From Zychaea mexicana (Eukaryota; Mucoromycota; Mucoromycetes; Mucorales; Lichtheimiaceae): a stretch of 64,000 nt of DNA. The notes below the pieces were generated by a model, which ran no database searches, had not been told where the DNA came from, and was given only the letters and a program-made list of their open reading frames with translations. Made by a program: the position numbers and the translations under genes. Shown piece by piece: positions 1 through 11,600 of the stretch (within the stretch, counting starts at the first letter, position 1; each line of letters begins with the position of its first letter). Location of the stretch: assembly GCF_025766255.1 (NCBI RefSeq), contig NW_026516700.1, positions 124,001-188,000 of the forward strand, in the 5' to 3' direction.

Positions 1-76
1 CGTCAGTAATGTCATCGGCATCGCCCTTGTCACCAAAACATTGAACGCATTTCCAATCGTGTTCGTCCTCAGTCAT
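1..76 (-). CDS. PP2A regulatory subunit B (B55/Cdc55/Pab1 type), 5' end only
   Basis: Only the first 25 codons lie in the window, starting at an ATG at 76 and running off the left edge. The N-terminus contains W-K-C-V-Q-C-F-G-D-K-G and then acidic D-A-D-D-I-T-D. This matches the conserved opening of fungal B55 subunits (W-K-F-x-Q-C-F-G-D-K-G), which precedes the seven-bladed WD40 propeller. The family directs protein phosphatase 2A to its substrates and acts in mitotic control and nutrient signalling. The match is to family knowledge over a short stretch, so the call is good but not certain. No intron is seen in the visible part. Confidence 0.75.
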   Translation of the reverse strand, partial: MTEDEHDWKCVQCFGDKGDADDITD

Positions 77-891
77 CGAGATTGCAACTTGAAATTAAAA
101 GGTTTAACGCTGGGTGTAATTAAAAGTAAAAGCAACCCGAATGGCAGGTACAGGGGCAATATAAAAAAAAATTATAAGGTGAAGAAAAAGGTAAAAAGTA
201 AAAAAAAGAAAGCTGGCGCTCTTTTCCCTTTTGGGGGCGACTGGAGTTGTAGAGGGTTCAAGGGCGTTTTGGGTCTATTGGTTGTTTGTATTCCCGACGA
301 AGCACAGTGTGTCTTTTATCGTGTCCGGCGTAGCGCCCTTAATAAAGGCCACTTTTATTGTCAGCATGGATTTTGTATGATTCGATCCAGTATATCAAGT
401 GTAGCAGTACTACTATGTTGGTTAACTTCTTTACCCATCTCTCCTATACCTTTTTTGCTCCTCCCCCCCGTTCAATGATAAAGCCCGCAACAACAACTGG
501 GCGACTCCATAGTTTACTTTTGCTTATCCAAAATCTCTCTCTCTTTCCTTCCGGTTTCAAAAGGTTGTTCTGCTCAGTCTCATAAAGTGTGTTAGCCCAT
601 TTGTTTTTTTTTTCTCATGATACAGCACCTCAACAACGTGGACTCTCTACTTGCCGGCATGACCTTGGCGCGACGGCAGTCCTCTTGAGATACGGCGCGT
701 TTATTAGCTTTTGCAGATGATAATCTCCGCCGCACCTGAAAATCGCGTTCCTGATCCAATCACATTGGCGCCAACCAGATGACACCTGTCCACACTGACT
801 GACTGAACAAAAAAATTAATAGATCGACAAAAAGAAAGAGGGAGTTCTTTATTTTTTATTTTGTGTTGTGAGCGGGAATCTATGTGTATCA
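77..891. other. Intergenic: 5' flank of the PP2A B gene and 3' flank of the F-box gene
   Basis: About 0.8 kb without a supportable gene. It holds A-rich stretches at 160-215 and a pyrimidine-rich tract around 420-475 and 530-575. It must contain the promoter of the leftward B55 gene and the 3' UTR of the F-box gene that ends at 892. No clear TATA element was identified. Confidence 0.6.
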
Positions 892-2841
892 TCATCGAAT
901 GATACGATGATTCAATTGCAAATCGTTGATCCTAGCGCAATGAAGGGTGATGAAGCCTGATAACGTAATCATGCGAGCATACCGCTTGTATTTCCCAGTA
1001 AGCCGTCCTTGGTCGTACGGATCATCTGCTACTTGTTCCATCAAGACTGCATCGAGCTCTGAGACTTGAGTAATGCCTGAGCATTCATGTGGATCATATT
1101 CCGGATCCAGTCGATGGATGTGTTCTGTCTGCGATCCTACCGGCACTTCCCACCATTGGATGCGTGTGCGACGACGTCGTTTATGACTACTACTACTGTT
1201 GTTGTTGTTGTTGTTCTTTGTGTTGCCAATCTCATGCTTGAATCCAAATAATGTCACGGGATAATTCGGTATACCGGGTATGCGCTTGACAAAATCATCA
1301 AAACAAATACGCGCATTGACGATGTGGAGGGACCGGAACGTTCTTTCGGGTAGCCTGAACACGGCCCATCCTCTTCTGTCATCATGCTTCAAGGTGCAAT
1401 CGACAAGATGCAGATCCACAACCTCTTGCAGATAGGTCAGCAGTCGATCGAGTGCTTCCTCACCGTCCATCGTAGTCTCTACCAATGCAAGTTTCTCTAG
1501 CAAGAGATCGTGTGTGTGGTACAGGTAAGCCGTCGGTCGTAATTGCTCAACCATATCCATGGTCAGTTGTGTACGCATCAGTGTGAGGCGCTTGAGCCTT
1601 TTGCAATTCATGAATACCAGGTCAAGCCGAACCAGTTCGTGTCGATTCAATTCCAATGTCAGCTCTGTCAGACAAGGACAGTGTTGCAGTTGTTCGTAAT
1701 GACCTGCTGTGGCATAGGCTGGCAAAGGGATGCACAGGTGCTGGACGCTGTAGCGGATACAACTGATGAGTCCGCCGAAATTGAAGAAATAATGGATGCC
1801 TTGGTCGCGAATACAGACATCGGTCAAGTGGGGAAGCCGGGCAAGCGGTGGGTGCAGTCGCTGGATGTTGGTAGCGCCCAGATGGATGAAGGAAACTTTG
1901 CTGAGATGACGCGGGAGTTGCATGCCACTGTAGAGAAAGAAAAGGACGGTTGGATGGAATTGGATTGGCAAGGCCCCGGTGTTTTCTAGTTCGAGCACGT
2001 CCAGCTGTTTGTAGCGGACTAGGATATATTCCAGCCAAGTGGAAAGCGAGTGCCATCCGTGTGGATAGACGAGTCGAAATCGACGCATTGTCCGCAGCTC
2101 AACGTCATCGTCATCCTGTTGCTGCTGCAGTTGTTGTTGATGATCTCGTTGTAGATAGTGCGAGATTCGGAAAAGCTCTGTCTCGTTGCATTCAATGGAA
2201 CCAAGACCTGTGAGTTCCAAGTTGGCCAAGTTGGGACAACACACATGAATCGCGTCGAGATGATGGATATGCAATGTAGGAAAGAATCCACGGAGCGATA
2301 AGTTTTGGACATGGGGTGTGTATTTCAGCAAGTCGGCAATGTCGCCGTTGCTCGCTGGCGGCGGAATATCTTTCCAGGAGGCTGGCTCGTGACATTCCAA
2401 GGACAGCTGTGAGAGATGGTTCCCGTGGATGGCTGAGAGCAAAGGTAAAGGCGAGCGATAAAAATATCGATTTGACATTAACATGCACATCATTGTAGTA
2501 GTGGTCGTCGCAGGAGAAAGGCTGATCAACATGGGCATTGTCGGTGTGCACCATCGGAAATGGATGGCTTCCAGGCTCGGACACTTGCTTTGAAGGCGCT
2601 GCATGTCTTTATAGGAGAGGACACCGTCATCCACGATGATTTGATGGACACAGCGTCCGAGCTCAGTCTGTGACGACAGAATGCGTTGATGGACGTGTGA
2701 GTCGCGGCGGATGATGATTTGCTTGTACAACGAAGGGGTGAAAGCCGCATGCCATGCTTGACAGACAAACATGCACTCGTAAATATCACGGGCGGATAAG
2801 CGAGACGAAATCAAGGCAGCGAGCTCGTAAGGAAGCAGCAT
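892..2841 (-). CDS. F-box / leucine-rich-repeat protein (paralogue 1)
   Basis: Single-exon gene of 649 aa starting at an ATG complement at 2841. Residues 1-45 form an F-box (L-P-Y-E-L then R-D-I-Y-E-C then V-C-Q-A-W). This segment normally binds Skp1 in an SCF ubiquitin ligase. The rest is a series of irregular leucine-rich segments with patterns such as L-x-x-L-x-L that would recruit the substrate. A Q/D-rich low-complexity insert lies near residue 240 and an Asn/Ser run near residue 545. The gene at 23355-25370 is clearly related over the first 100 residues, including the spaced R-D-I-Y, V-C-x-x-W, L-Y and C-P-S-L. Substrate unknown. The ATG sits just before the F-box, so the start is well supported. 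Confidence 0.82.
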   Translation of the reverse strand: MLLPYELAALISSRLSARDIYECMFVCQAWHAAFTPSLYKQIIIRRDSHVHQRILSSQTELGRCVHQIIVDDGVLSYKDMQRLQSKCPSLEAIHFRWCTPTMPMLISLSPATTTTTMMCMLMSNRYFYRSPLPLLSAIHGNHLSQLSLECHEPASWKDIPPPASNGDIADLLKYTPHVQNLSLRGFFPTLHIHHLDAIHVCCPNLANLELTGLGSIECNETELFRISHYLQRDHQQQLQQQQDDDDVELRTMRRFRLVYPHGWHSLSTWLEYILVRYKQLDVLELENTGALPIQFHPTVLFFLYSGMQLPRHLSKVSFIHLGATNIQRLHPPLARLPHLTDVCIRDQGIHYFFNFGGLISCIRYSVQHLCIPLPAYATAGHYEQLQHCPCLTELTLELNRHELVRLDLVFMNCKRLKRLTLMRTQLTMDMVEQLRPTAYLYHTHDLLLEKLALVETTMDGEEALDRLLTYLQEVVDLHLVDCTLKHDDRRGWAVFRLPERTFRSLHIVNARICFDDFVKRIPGIPNYPVTLFGFKHEIGNTKNNNNNNSSSSHKRRRRTRIQWWEVPVGSQTEHIHRLDPEYDPHECSGITQVSELDAVLMEQVADDPYDQGRLTGKYKRYARMITLSGFITLHCARINDLQLNHRIIR

Positions 2842-3221
2842 GTGTTGTTGTTGTTGTTGATGTAAACACAGAAACGAAATGTTTTGGGGAAACGGGCAAG
2901 GAGAGAAAAGGGCTTCTCTTAGTGTGGGGCCATGACTGAGATCTTTTAACCTGGACTTGACACATCCGGGCCCATCTGGACTGGGGGAAAGTGGGACATT
3001 CTATCTTACATTATTGTGTGTGATGACGGGATAGCTGCTACTACTGCTATAGGGGTCGTGAGCATTGTAAACAAATTCTGACTTTCTGCATTTGGCGTAG
3101 CGTCGGTCTGCTTGCTTTGCTCGCAGAGAGCAGTGTAGGTGGGAGGGCACCTGATGACTGTTTTGTGTATATGTATTAAGGTGATGATGGTGCATGATGA
3201 AACGTTCTCTCTGTCTCCATC

Positions 3222-3262
<41 letters not shown>

Positions 3263-3303
3263 GTCCTTTTCTTTCTCTTTCGCTAGCCTCAAAGGAAAAA
3301 ACC
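2842..3303. promoter_or_regulatory. Divergent promoter region between F-box gene and V-ATPase subunit D
   Basis: A 462-bp gap between two divergently transcribed genes, so it should hold both promoters. A long CT/TC tract (about 3227-3259) lies 45 bp upstream of the V-ATPase start and would form a pyrimidine-rich leader or initiator region. No TATA box is evident. Confidence 0.5.
3227..3259. repeat. (TC)n dinucleotide repeat
   Basis: About 16 uninterrupted TC units just upstream of the V-ATPase subunit D start codon. It is probably in the 5' leader or core promoter. Confidence 0.9.
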
Positions 3304-4458
3304 ATGTCCGGTTCCAACCAGAGAATCAGTATTTTCCCTACTCGCATGTAAGGTTTTGACATCAACGAGAGAGAGCATATACGCTCCTGCTCATTTGCTT
3401 AATAAAACGCACATCCTACAGGGCCCTGACGACCATGAAAACCAAGTTAAAAGGAGCGCAAACGGGCCACTCATTGCTGAAACGCAAGGCCGAAGCCCTC
3501 ACCAAACGTTTCAGGACCATCACCCACCAAATCGACGAGGTACATACTACTACTACTCCCTTATGCCCCCAAAAAAACAGATTCACATGCACAACCTCTC
3601 TTCAAGAACTGACAAACTCGTTTTTTTTATCTTGCTTGGGTGTTTTAGCTTAAGCGCAAAATGGGTGCCGTGATGCAAGCAGCTTCGTTCTCACTTGCAG
3701 AGGTGCAGTATATGGCCGGTGACGTGAGCTACCAAATCCGTGAAGCCTCCACCAAGGCACAGCTACGCGTTCGCTGTAAACAAGAAAACGTTTCAGGTAA
3801 GAAACACCTTCATTCTCCCGCCCCCCAACCGCCACACTTTAGAGTGGTTAGCTAAAAAAAAAACCCCCCTCCCCATTCCATCAAGGTGTCATGCTCCCCA
3901 CGTTCGAAATGTATGTCGAAGGCGGAAACGGTAAGTGATCCCACATAAAGACATTCTCACGAATAACCGACTCAAACCCCCCCTCCAAACTTGAACAACC
4001 CCCAAAAAAAAACAGCCTTTGAATTCACCGGTCTCGGACGTGGTGGCCAGCATGTGCAAAAAGCCAAAGAAGTCTACCAAAAAGCAGTGGAAACGCTCAT
4101 CGAGCTGGCCAGTCTGCAAACAGCCTTTGTGATTTTGGACGAGGTGATCAAGGCCACGAACCGTCGTGTCAATGCGATCGAACACGTCATTATTCCGAAA
4201 TACGAAAACACAATCAAGTACATTATTTCTGAACTGGATGAGCAGGACCGTGAAGAGTTTTTCCGTCTCAAGAAGGTCCAAGGCAAAAAGAAGGACAAGG
4301 CTGCAGCAGCCGAGGCCGAGTGGCAACAGTTTGAACATGAACGTGATGATGATGATAATGGTAGTGGTCATGACGAGCCCATGTTCCAGGCAGCGCATGA
4401 GTCCGGTCAATTGAATAGCGATATTTTGGATCACAAAGATGAGGATGTTATTTTCTAG
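3304..4458 (+). CDS. VMA8: V-type proton ATPase subunit D
   Basis: Five exons: 3304-3347, 3422-3539, 3649-3796, 3886-3930 and 4016-4458, joined in frame to 265 aa. Subunit D forms the central rotor shaft of the V1 sector and couples ATP hydrolysis to proton pumping into vacuole and Golgi. The N-terminus (M-S-G-S-N-Q-R then F-P-T-R-M) and the block K-T-K-L-K-G-A followed by S-L-L-K-R-K are family hallmarks. The later V-x-A-I-E-x-V-I-I-P block is also conserved. Length fits the family (yeast 256 aa). The start codon of the second block, an internal Met, is preceded by an exon carrying the true N-terminus. The C-terminus is acidic (D-D-D-D) and variable. Introns are 74-108 nt with GT-AG ends. 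It is head-to-head with the F-box gene and converges on the membrane protein at 4883. Confidence 0.93.
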
Positions 4459-4882
4459 AGAATAATAAAAATAATAAAAATTGTGTCTGTGTGTGTGTGC
4501 GTTTTGGGGAGATCAGTCAATAAGTGGTAAAAGTAGCAGATGATGATGATGATGATGATGTAGTAGTAGTAGTAGTAGTAGCAGTAAAAGTAGTAAGAGT
4601 AAAAGTTTAAAGTAGTAGTTACAGTACCAAAGGGGAAAGGATGTTTTGCGCTCGCGCGTGGTGTCTGTTGTGGTCGTCACTGTGGGGGTTGGATTATTGG
4701 ATGATACGAGATACGAGATAGATAGAGTTACAGAAAGAAAGAAAGAGGTAATAGAAAGAGTATATATGGGGGGGGGTGGGGTTAGTCACACAAGATGAAG
4801 AAGAAGAAGAAGAAGAAGGTGGGTGAGATGAGAATGGATGCATAAACCGTAAACCGAAAAAAAAAAAAAAGACACATGTCCT
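4459..4882. other. Convergent 3' intergenic region with simple repeats
   Basis: No gene is seen. It holds the 3' UTRs of two converging genes and several microsatellites: GAT and TAG runs (4539-4581), GAA units (about 4797-4818) and short G and A runs. Confidence 0.6.
4539..4581. repeat. Compound (GAT)n-(TAG)n microsatellite
   Basis: Seven or so GAT units pass directly into about seven TAG units. TAG/GTA arrays of the same kind recur elsewhere in this window, in introns and intergenic DNA. Confidence 0.85.
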
Positions 4883-5768
4883 TTAAGACGCTCCGTGGTG
4901 CGGTGCAGGAGGAGGAGGCATGGAGGATCGTGAGCCGCCGGCGCCTAGTTGGAGTTGCTGGATGAATGGCTGTGACATGCTCGTGGCGGGTGTGTTGGGC
5001 GACGTGCCTTCCGAGAACCACGACGTCCGTGGCTCGTCGTCTTCGTTCTGTGGCTGGAACTCTTCCACATCGCCCTTGCCGCGTCGAGAGCGCCGGATCA
5101 TGAAAAAGGCAATGGCGCCAAGCACAGCGGCTCCACCGACGCCGCCAACGACGCCTCCAATGATAGCGTTGGTATTGCTGGATCCGCCATCATCATCACC
5201 GGTGTTGTTGTTATTATCGTCCGGTTGGGATGTTTCGGTCGGTTGCGCAGAATCAGTGGCATCCTCCGTGGGCTGTGTGTCGTCGGTAGAGGAGGTAGTA
5301 GCTGCTGGATCGGACCATGAGGAGGAGGAGGAGGAGGAGGCCGTTTCGGTCTGCCACCACTCGGTCGTCGTGGTCGTCGCATCGGACCATTCGTCTGTGG
5401 CCGTCGTCGTATCCCACCAATTCGTTGTCGTAGCCGCCCATTCTTCGGTCGTCGTTGTATCCCACCACTCGCCGCTACCGTCGTCGGTAGCCGTAGGCTC
5501 GTATTCATAGTCGGTTGTGGTGGCCATATCGCCAGAGCCATCATCGGTGGGGTCGCTCCAGTCGTCTCCACCATCGTCGCCCCAGTCTAATTGGGTCATA
5601 TATATATGACACGTTATATTATCTGAGTTTTTGCCCCCCCCCCCCTCCCTCCCTTTATTTTCGAGAAAGAAAGAATTGCTTACCACCACCCTCGTCCTGG
5701 GCCCACGAGGGCACCGTGATCATTGCCACGAGCAAGGCTGCTGCTCGCGAAAGCGTCGATAGTTTCAT
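4883..5768 (-). CDS. Secreted Thr/Trp-rich single-pass membrane protein (sensor-like)
   Basis: Two exons, 5684-5768 and 4883-5586, give 262 aa. The first exon encodes a signal peptide (M-K-L-S-T-L-S-R-A-A-A-L-L-V-A-M then W-A-Q). The 140-residue outer part is acidic and Ser/Thr-rich with many Trp pairs in a D/T context. One transmembrane helix follows at about residues 169-191 (G-G-V-V-G-G-V-G-G core), then a basic stop-transfer R-R-S-R-R and a 65-residue cytoplasmic tail ending in a Pro-rich segment. This plan, signal peptide plus O-glycosylated rod plus Gly-zipper helix plus short tail, resembles fungal wall-stress sensors of the Mid2/WSC type. No WSC cysteine domain is present, so that is analogy only. 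The intron at 5587-5683 is short and canonical. Confidence 0.75.
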
Positions 5769-8664
5769 TTTGTTGTTGTTGTTCTTGTTGTACGGAAAAA
5801 AAGGAAGGGAGGATAAAGAAAAGTAGGGAACGAGTGGGATGGGTGGGGTTTTTTCTCTTGTTTCTTAAACGAAAAAACAAATGGGATAAAAAGAGAGAGA
5901 GAAAAAGCCCTAATGAGATCGTTGTTGAACCCAAAGAAAATGTTTTTTTTTTCAAGAGGAGTTCGTTACACGTTGCGTCTTGTCGAAAAAGCAATTCTAG
6001 ACTGAGCGCATCATATAGGATACCAAATAAAAGTCGTTATTGAGGGAGGGAGTACAAGCCGAAATCGGCGAATGTCCACTGTTTCCATTATCACCCATCG
6101 CTTTTTTAAAACCAAACTATTTTTATTACCAAGCGACACACACTCGGTAACACGCTTGCCCTTCTTTTACTTTTTAAATAACAAAATGGCTCAACATGCG
6201 GGCGACCCACTCATTCAACTCCATTCCTCTCATGAAATATTTCTCCATTGTTTGGCGTTATAAAAGGAATAGTGCGCCACCAAAAGAAAGAAGCATACCC
6301 CCCCCTCTTATATAGCCATGTCACGCCTCCCCCGAACACCCCGAATGACTTAGGAACAAGTGATATGCCAAGTTCAGTCATATCGCGTGGGGGGGGGGTG
6401 CAAGTATTCCAGTACCACATAATAAAAGGGTTGTGCATAGACATGTCCTACAGATGTCTGGTCAGTGTGATGCGCCACACACTACGTATATTGAACAACC
6501 TTCTTCTTTGTTTAGGTTTAATCAAATAAGAGGCGAGAGAACTGGCAATATGGAAACTTTTAAGTGCTCCATGTAGAACTAAATATCTACAACACAGTCA
6601 ATGGCTTGTGTACTCATTCATCTGAGCTCTCTCCAGCTTTCAATTGCCAATTTGGCACGTATATTGTTTCCACTTTGTTGTAACAAGACACAGCTTGTAT
6701 ATCTTGCACGATGGACACTAGTACAAATTAGTTTTCTTCTAAAGCAAAACTTGTACCACCTGTCAAGATTTCAGAGGGGTCATCATCATTATCATAATGC
6801 TAAAGCAATGAATGGGGTTAACATGGCACAGACGGAGGAGACTTTATTATGTATACATACACCTCTTTTAACTAGTTTGTGTTGCTCTACTCATCCGCAA
6901 AACAACAAGCGTTTCGGTATTTCAGCAACTCTGATTTTATTAGCAGTGGCGAGTAAAGAAGTAGAGAACTCCAACAGCATCCAATATAAATATCGTATCT
7001 ACCTGTGATATGCCATTTACTGTTTGTACATACTGCGGAAAATCAATGCCCCTCCTACTGTATGTCTTACATTATCAGTAATTGCCAAGGGAGATGGATA
7101 ACACTAGTAGTCGATTATGCGCTGGTGAATCATTAGTGGGTCACATACAAACAAGTCTCATATTTCTTCATTTCTCTCACAATGTATGGATTTAGTAAAC
7201 GACTAGTGATGATTTATCTGTCTACGCTGTACCAGGGACTTGCATATACTCTTTAGGTAACATAGGAAAGGTCAATGATATACAGTATATTTGTGCCTAA
7301 CATACTTCTAATGACCATATCTCCATTTTTCCACTCAACACCACTTTATTCTCAATAGTGAGTGCAATTAATCTTCGTGGCTCGACGCCAATACGACACC
7401 ACGTCCATCATGTACATATACCTATCGATGATAACTCATCTCCCCCAAAACAAGCGGCTCGACAAAAAGCATTAATTATGTGAGCTGTTACTACTACTGT
7501 ATATCATCTATTCTGGAGAATGAGGGGCATACGCGTTCTTTGATGTTGAAGCGGGTTTTGTGCTTTCCCCTACTCAGGAAAATGCAATCCCATCCTTGGC
7601 GCTGGCTCGTCGTATGTGCTAGTAGTCTTAGCATTCATGGTGAACGAGGGATTGGCCTAACGTGATTTGGGTCGAACTGTTATTAACGTGGAAAAGAAAA
7701 AAAGTCCGCAAATTGATCGGCATTCAATTATTTCAAAGGCCTCAAAAGATCAACAAGGAAGAGAAACGAAAGACGGCATGTTTTCCTTTGAGTTATGATA
7801 TGAACTTGTTATATTAGCATAAAAGAAAAAGCAAGACGTGATGCAGTAATTAAGTGAAACTCCAGAAGCTTCTTATACCGTAATGGGCAGTATTGCATCA
7901 TCCCAAAAAGGTAGAAAAAGTACTAGATTGAACGATGGTCGGGGCTACTACGACTTGGTTAGCTTACATATGCAACAAGTAGTGCGCATATGGCTACAAT
8001 GACAATAGCCAACGGGCAATGGTGGTGCTTCTATCTGCGGAACCTTGTTCATCGTTACATCTCACTTTTTGATACAAGCAAACGCAACCAACAAACACCA
8101 ATGAGCCGCACGGCGCATGACAGTGAGAAAGACGAATGATGACAGCCTTCTCTATCTTTATGCAACAAAGAAAGGCGACTTACTAGTAGAGTCACCCTTT
8201 CCAGCTTTATCATCCAGTTGAACCTGTTGTACAAGAGACACGTGGCAAGGAGCATTTCACGAGGAAGATTGCCGAACGTTAATATGTGGTTCGACTGAAA
8301 AAAACTCCACTCGGGTATTGTACGATGGGTACTAAACAATGGACTGAAGACGCAATAATAAGCTTGGCGCATTGAAATAATATTCATTAACTACCTATAC
8401 ATACCATCATTGAGCCCTGCCTTGTTTCAGGATACATGAGGGTGGCAAATAAAAAAGTGGGGGGGGAGGGGGAGGGAAAGTCTGAATGATTCCATTTTGC
8501 GAGAGCCACAAAGTATTAGACTCAAAAAAAATAAAAATAAAGAGTGCCCTGGACCTTTCCATCGCTTTATTGATTAGTGTAACCTTCAACGTATTTAAAC
8601 TTTTTTTTTTATTCATCTTCTTCTCTTTTGTTTTTTTTTTTTCTACTTGAGTGTTGCGCAAACC
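5769..8664. other. Long intergenic region, no supportable gene
   Basis: Nearly 2.9 kb between two divergent genes. Short open frames exist (for example 6601-7008) but none has coherent composition, splice structure or a recognisable domain. Sequence is AT-rich from about 6500 on, with G and C homopolymers near 6300 and 6390. An intergenic RNA or enhancer is possible but nothing in the sequence shows it. Confidence 0.5.
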
Positions 8665-11600
8665 ATGTTTAAATACGGCAGAAAAAAGAGACAAGACGAA
8701 AAAGAGCAACTTGAAGAAGAAGAAGAAGAAGAAGCTGCAGCTGCAGGAATAGCATCGTCAGCTGCACCTCCGCTACCGCCACCCAAAGATATTTCTCCTG
8801 CTGTCACGTCGACCACCAGCGCAACCATCTACAAGCCGCTTGACGAGATTGACTTGCCACGCGATTTCAGAGCTTCATTGATCGTGACCCAATTCAACCC
8901 TGACCCACCTACCGATCTGTCCGTGCCTCAAGATGGAAAAAGCGACACCGAACGTCTTTCCACTTTACCCATGCCGTCCATGCCTTGGATGACGGCGGGT
9001 TCGACCGATTCGACGCGCCCACCATTGTCGACAATGACTGCCTCCAAACCCACACCTAGTACTACTACTCCACCGCTTTCGCCCACCTCGTCTTCTTCAG
9101 CGTCGGATACGCTGGTACGCAAAAGCAGTAGCACGCGTAGCAGTAATGAACCCTGGCGACCCCCCCTTTTGCTGGGTAGCGGAGGAAGGCAAATGAATAA
9201 AGGGGTAAAGGGATTTTTCTTTCTCCACCCATTAAGAACCGTTTGCTCAAACTTGCGTTTCTTTCTCTTTCTTTTACTCATTCTTTCATTATTCTTTGTT
9301 TATTTCCATGACGCCTTCACTCTATCACGATGATGATCCAAAGGACGATTTCCAAGATATCGCAACAGGCCCTCCCATCATTCCACGTAGCAAAACACCA
9401 CCACCACTGCCTATCATGCAACCTATTGCGCTCAATCATCATCACAACAACAACAACAGCAAGGGCAAAACAATATTCGACTCGGATGATGATGATGAAG
9501 CGTCGGACAACGACCCATTCTTTCTTGATTTTTCAGCAGGCAGGCCCAGATCGAAATGTATCAGCAAAAAGTCAATGGCACCCACGAGAGATGCCAAGAC
9601 GCAGCGAATCAGTCGATTTGATCTCTCTGCCTTTGCAAACCATCTTCACGAGAACCGACTATCAATGATGCAATTGCGCCAAACGGTTCATCTTTCTGAG
9701 GAGGATGAAAAGGAATTGATGCAGTTGCTTGAAAAGCGAAAGAGTATGGCACCCACTCGCGAGAGTCACAGTGACACTGCTGCTGATGTCCAAGATCAAT
9801 TCGTAGAGTCATCATCGTCTGACGAGTTGCGACCACCAGTACCATTACTGGTACCACCACAGCGACCGGTATCCAAAAAGCCATCGTTATTGTTGCAAAA
9901 ACTCAAGGGTAGCAGCCATAGTGCCGCCAAAGGTAAGTTAATTAAATTTTTCTTAATCCAAAAAAAGTATCTATTGGGTGGAAATCATAAAAAAACTCAT
10001 TTCCTCTCCTGTTTCTTTTTATCATCACCTAAAAAGAACTCGATCCTGTCGAACCTACCCCTTCGCTATCCGCGGAGCAGCAGCAGCAACAGGCGGAGAG
10101 AAAACGGCGGGTGCGTAAATCGATGAGTATGGACGAAATCCATCGCATGACAACAGCAAAGAAGGACGAAAAGACACTTGTCAGCGAGGCTCCTACGGTA
10201 CCGTCAATCCAGGAGGTTGATGTATCCAACAAGAAAACCTTGGCACCCTCTACTTCAACCCCCTCTTTGATGGCACCATGGAACATGCACAAATCATCAT
10301 CATCATCATCCACGCGGAAACTCGCTTCGTTTACTAGCAACAACAACAACAACAACAATTACGACGACGCTAGCAAGAGCAGCAGCGCCAGTGATACCCC
10401 CAAGCCGCAACGAACAGCCAGCACCACACCAGGTCAGAAAGCAATTGGATTGTTTGGTAGCTTGCGACAAGCCAGTCGATCGCATCAACCCTTCCGAGGT
10501 CTTGTACGCAACTTGAGCAGTGCTGGTAGCTATTACCGAGCGCGTCATTCTTCTGCCAACGGTACTGTCGAGACAGGAGGCATGTCCCGTGCAGCAATGG
10601 CGGTCATGGAACATCAGCAAGGCAACAACAACACGAGTCACAGTAGCAGTGTGGGTACAAGAACACCCTCCAAAGATGCAAAGACAAAATTAACCGCCAC
10701 AACAACAATGACCAGCAGTATGTCAACAACGGCAACAGCAACAACGAATACCAATGCGCCTTTTACCACGGCGGCAGAGGATCATGGTGAAGGCAGTGGT
10801 GGAGGAAATCTTTTAACAACTCTGTTGGCCAAGGCAAGCAAAAGTAGTAAAAGGACCAAGACGGTCAATATGAATCATCACAACAGTTCAGCAAACAGCA
10901 GCAGCAGCCGGCGACGTGAAAAGACAAAATCACGCGTCGTTCGACGCACCATCATATACGTACCGCCTGATTCGCTCAACTTTATGAAAACACTCCAACA
11001 ACAAGGTGGTGGCGATGACATCTCAGCTGGTCTGAGAAAGAAGGGTCCAGCACCACCTCTACCACCTGACATGTTGGAAAAAATGCGTCAATTGCAAAAG
11101 TCACCGTCATCCAAACCAACAAGTAGAAAGCCAACATTGTTATCGCGTCATTCGGAAATAGAAAAAGACGATGCAGATCTCAGTACTGGTAGTAGTAGTA
11201 GCAGAAGCAGCAAGCAGCAAGATGATAACGACAACACACGTGCTAGTACGGTTGGCACCCAGGAAGAAGATGCGACCGACGACCTTGGAAGCATACTCAA
11301 TTATTATGACGATGGAAGCTTGTATGACTATTACCAGAGCCGAGACTCGCCGACTGTACCACAGCTGGAAGGGTTGGAACTGCGTGAAATGAGCGACGGC
11401 ACGGTCGAATGGGGTATTGTCAAGAAACAAGGCAATCGCAAGAGCTTTTATGTACACGACAACAAAAGACGAGATGTCGAAGAAGAAGAAGAAGAAGAGG
11501 AAGATGAAGAGAAAATTGAAGAGCAGGTGTTGGCATTGATGGGACTTGGCGTACATGGAGATGCTAGCAAGCAATCTTTAGCACCTTCCACAACTACTAC

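Noticed and set aside
4539..4581. Short tandem repeats considered as a CRISPR-like array
   Set aside because: These are trinucleotide microsatellites without spacers; CRISPR arrays are not expected in a fungal nuclear genome.
4920..5510. A long plus-strand open frame opposite the Trp-rich membrane protein
   Set aside because: It is the complement of repetitive Thr/Asp/Trp codons; the minus strand has signal peptide, intron and membrane helix.
6601..7008. A 135-codon open frame on the plus strand in a long intergenic region
   Set aside because: Composition is not protein-like, no splice partners, no recognisable motif and no leader features. Chance length in AT-rich DNA.
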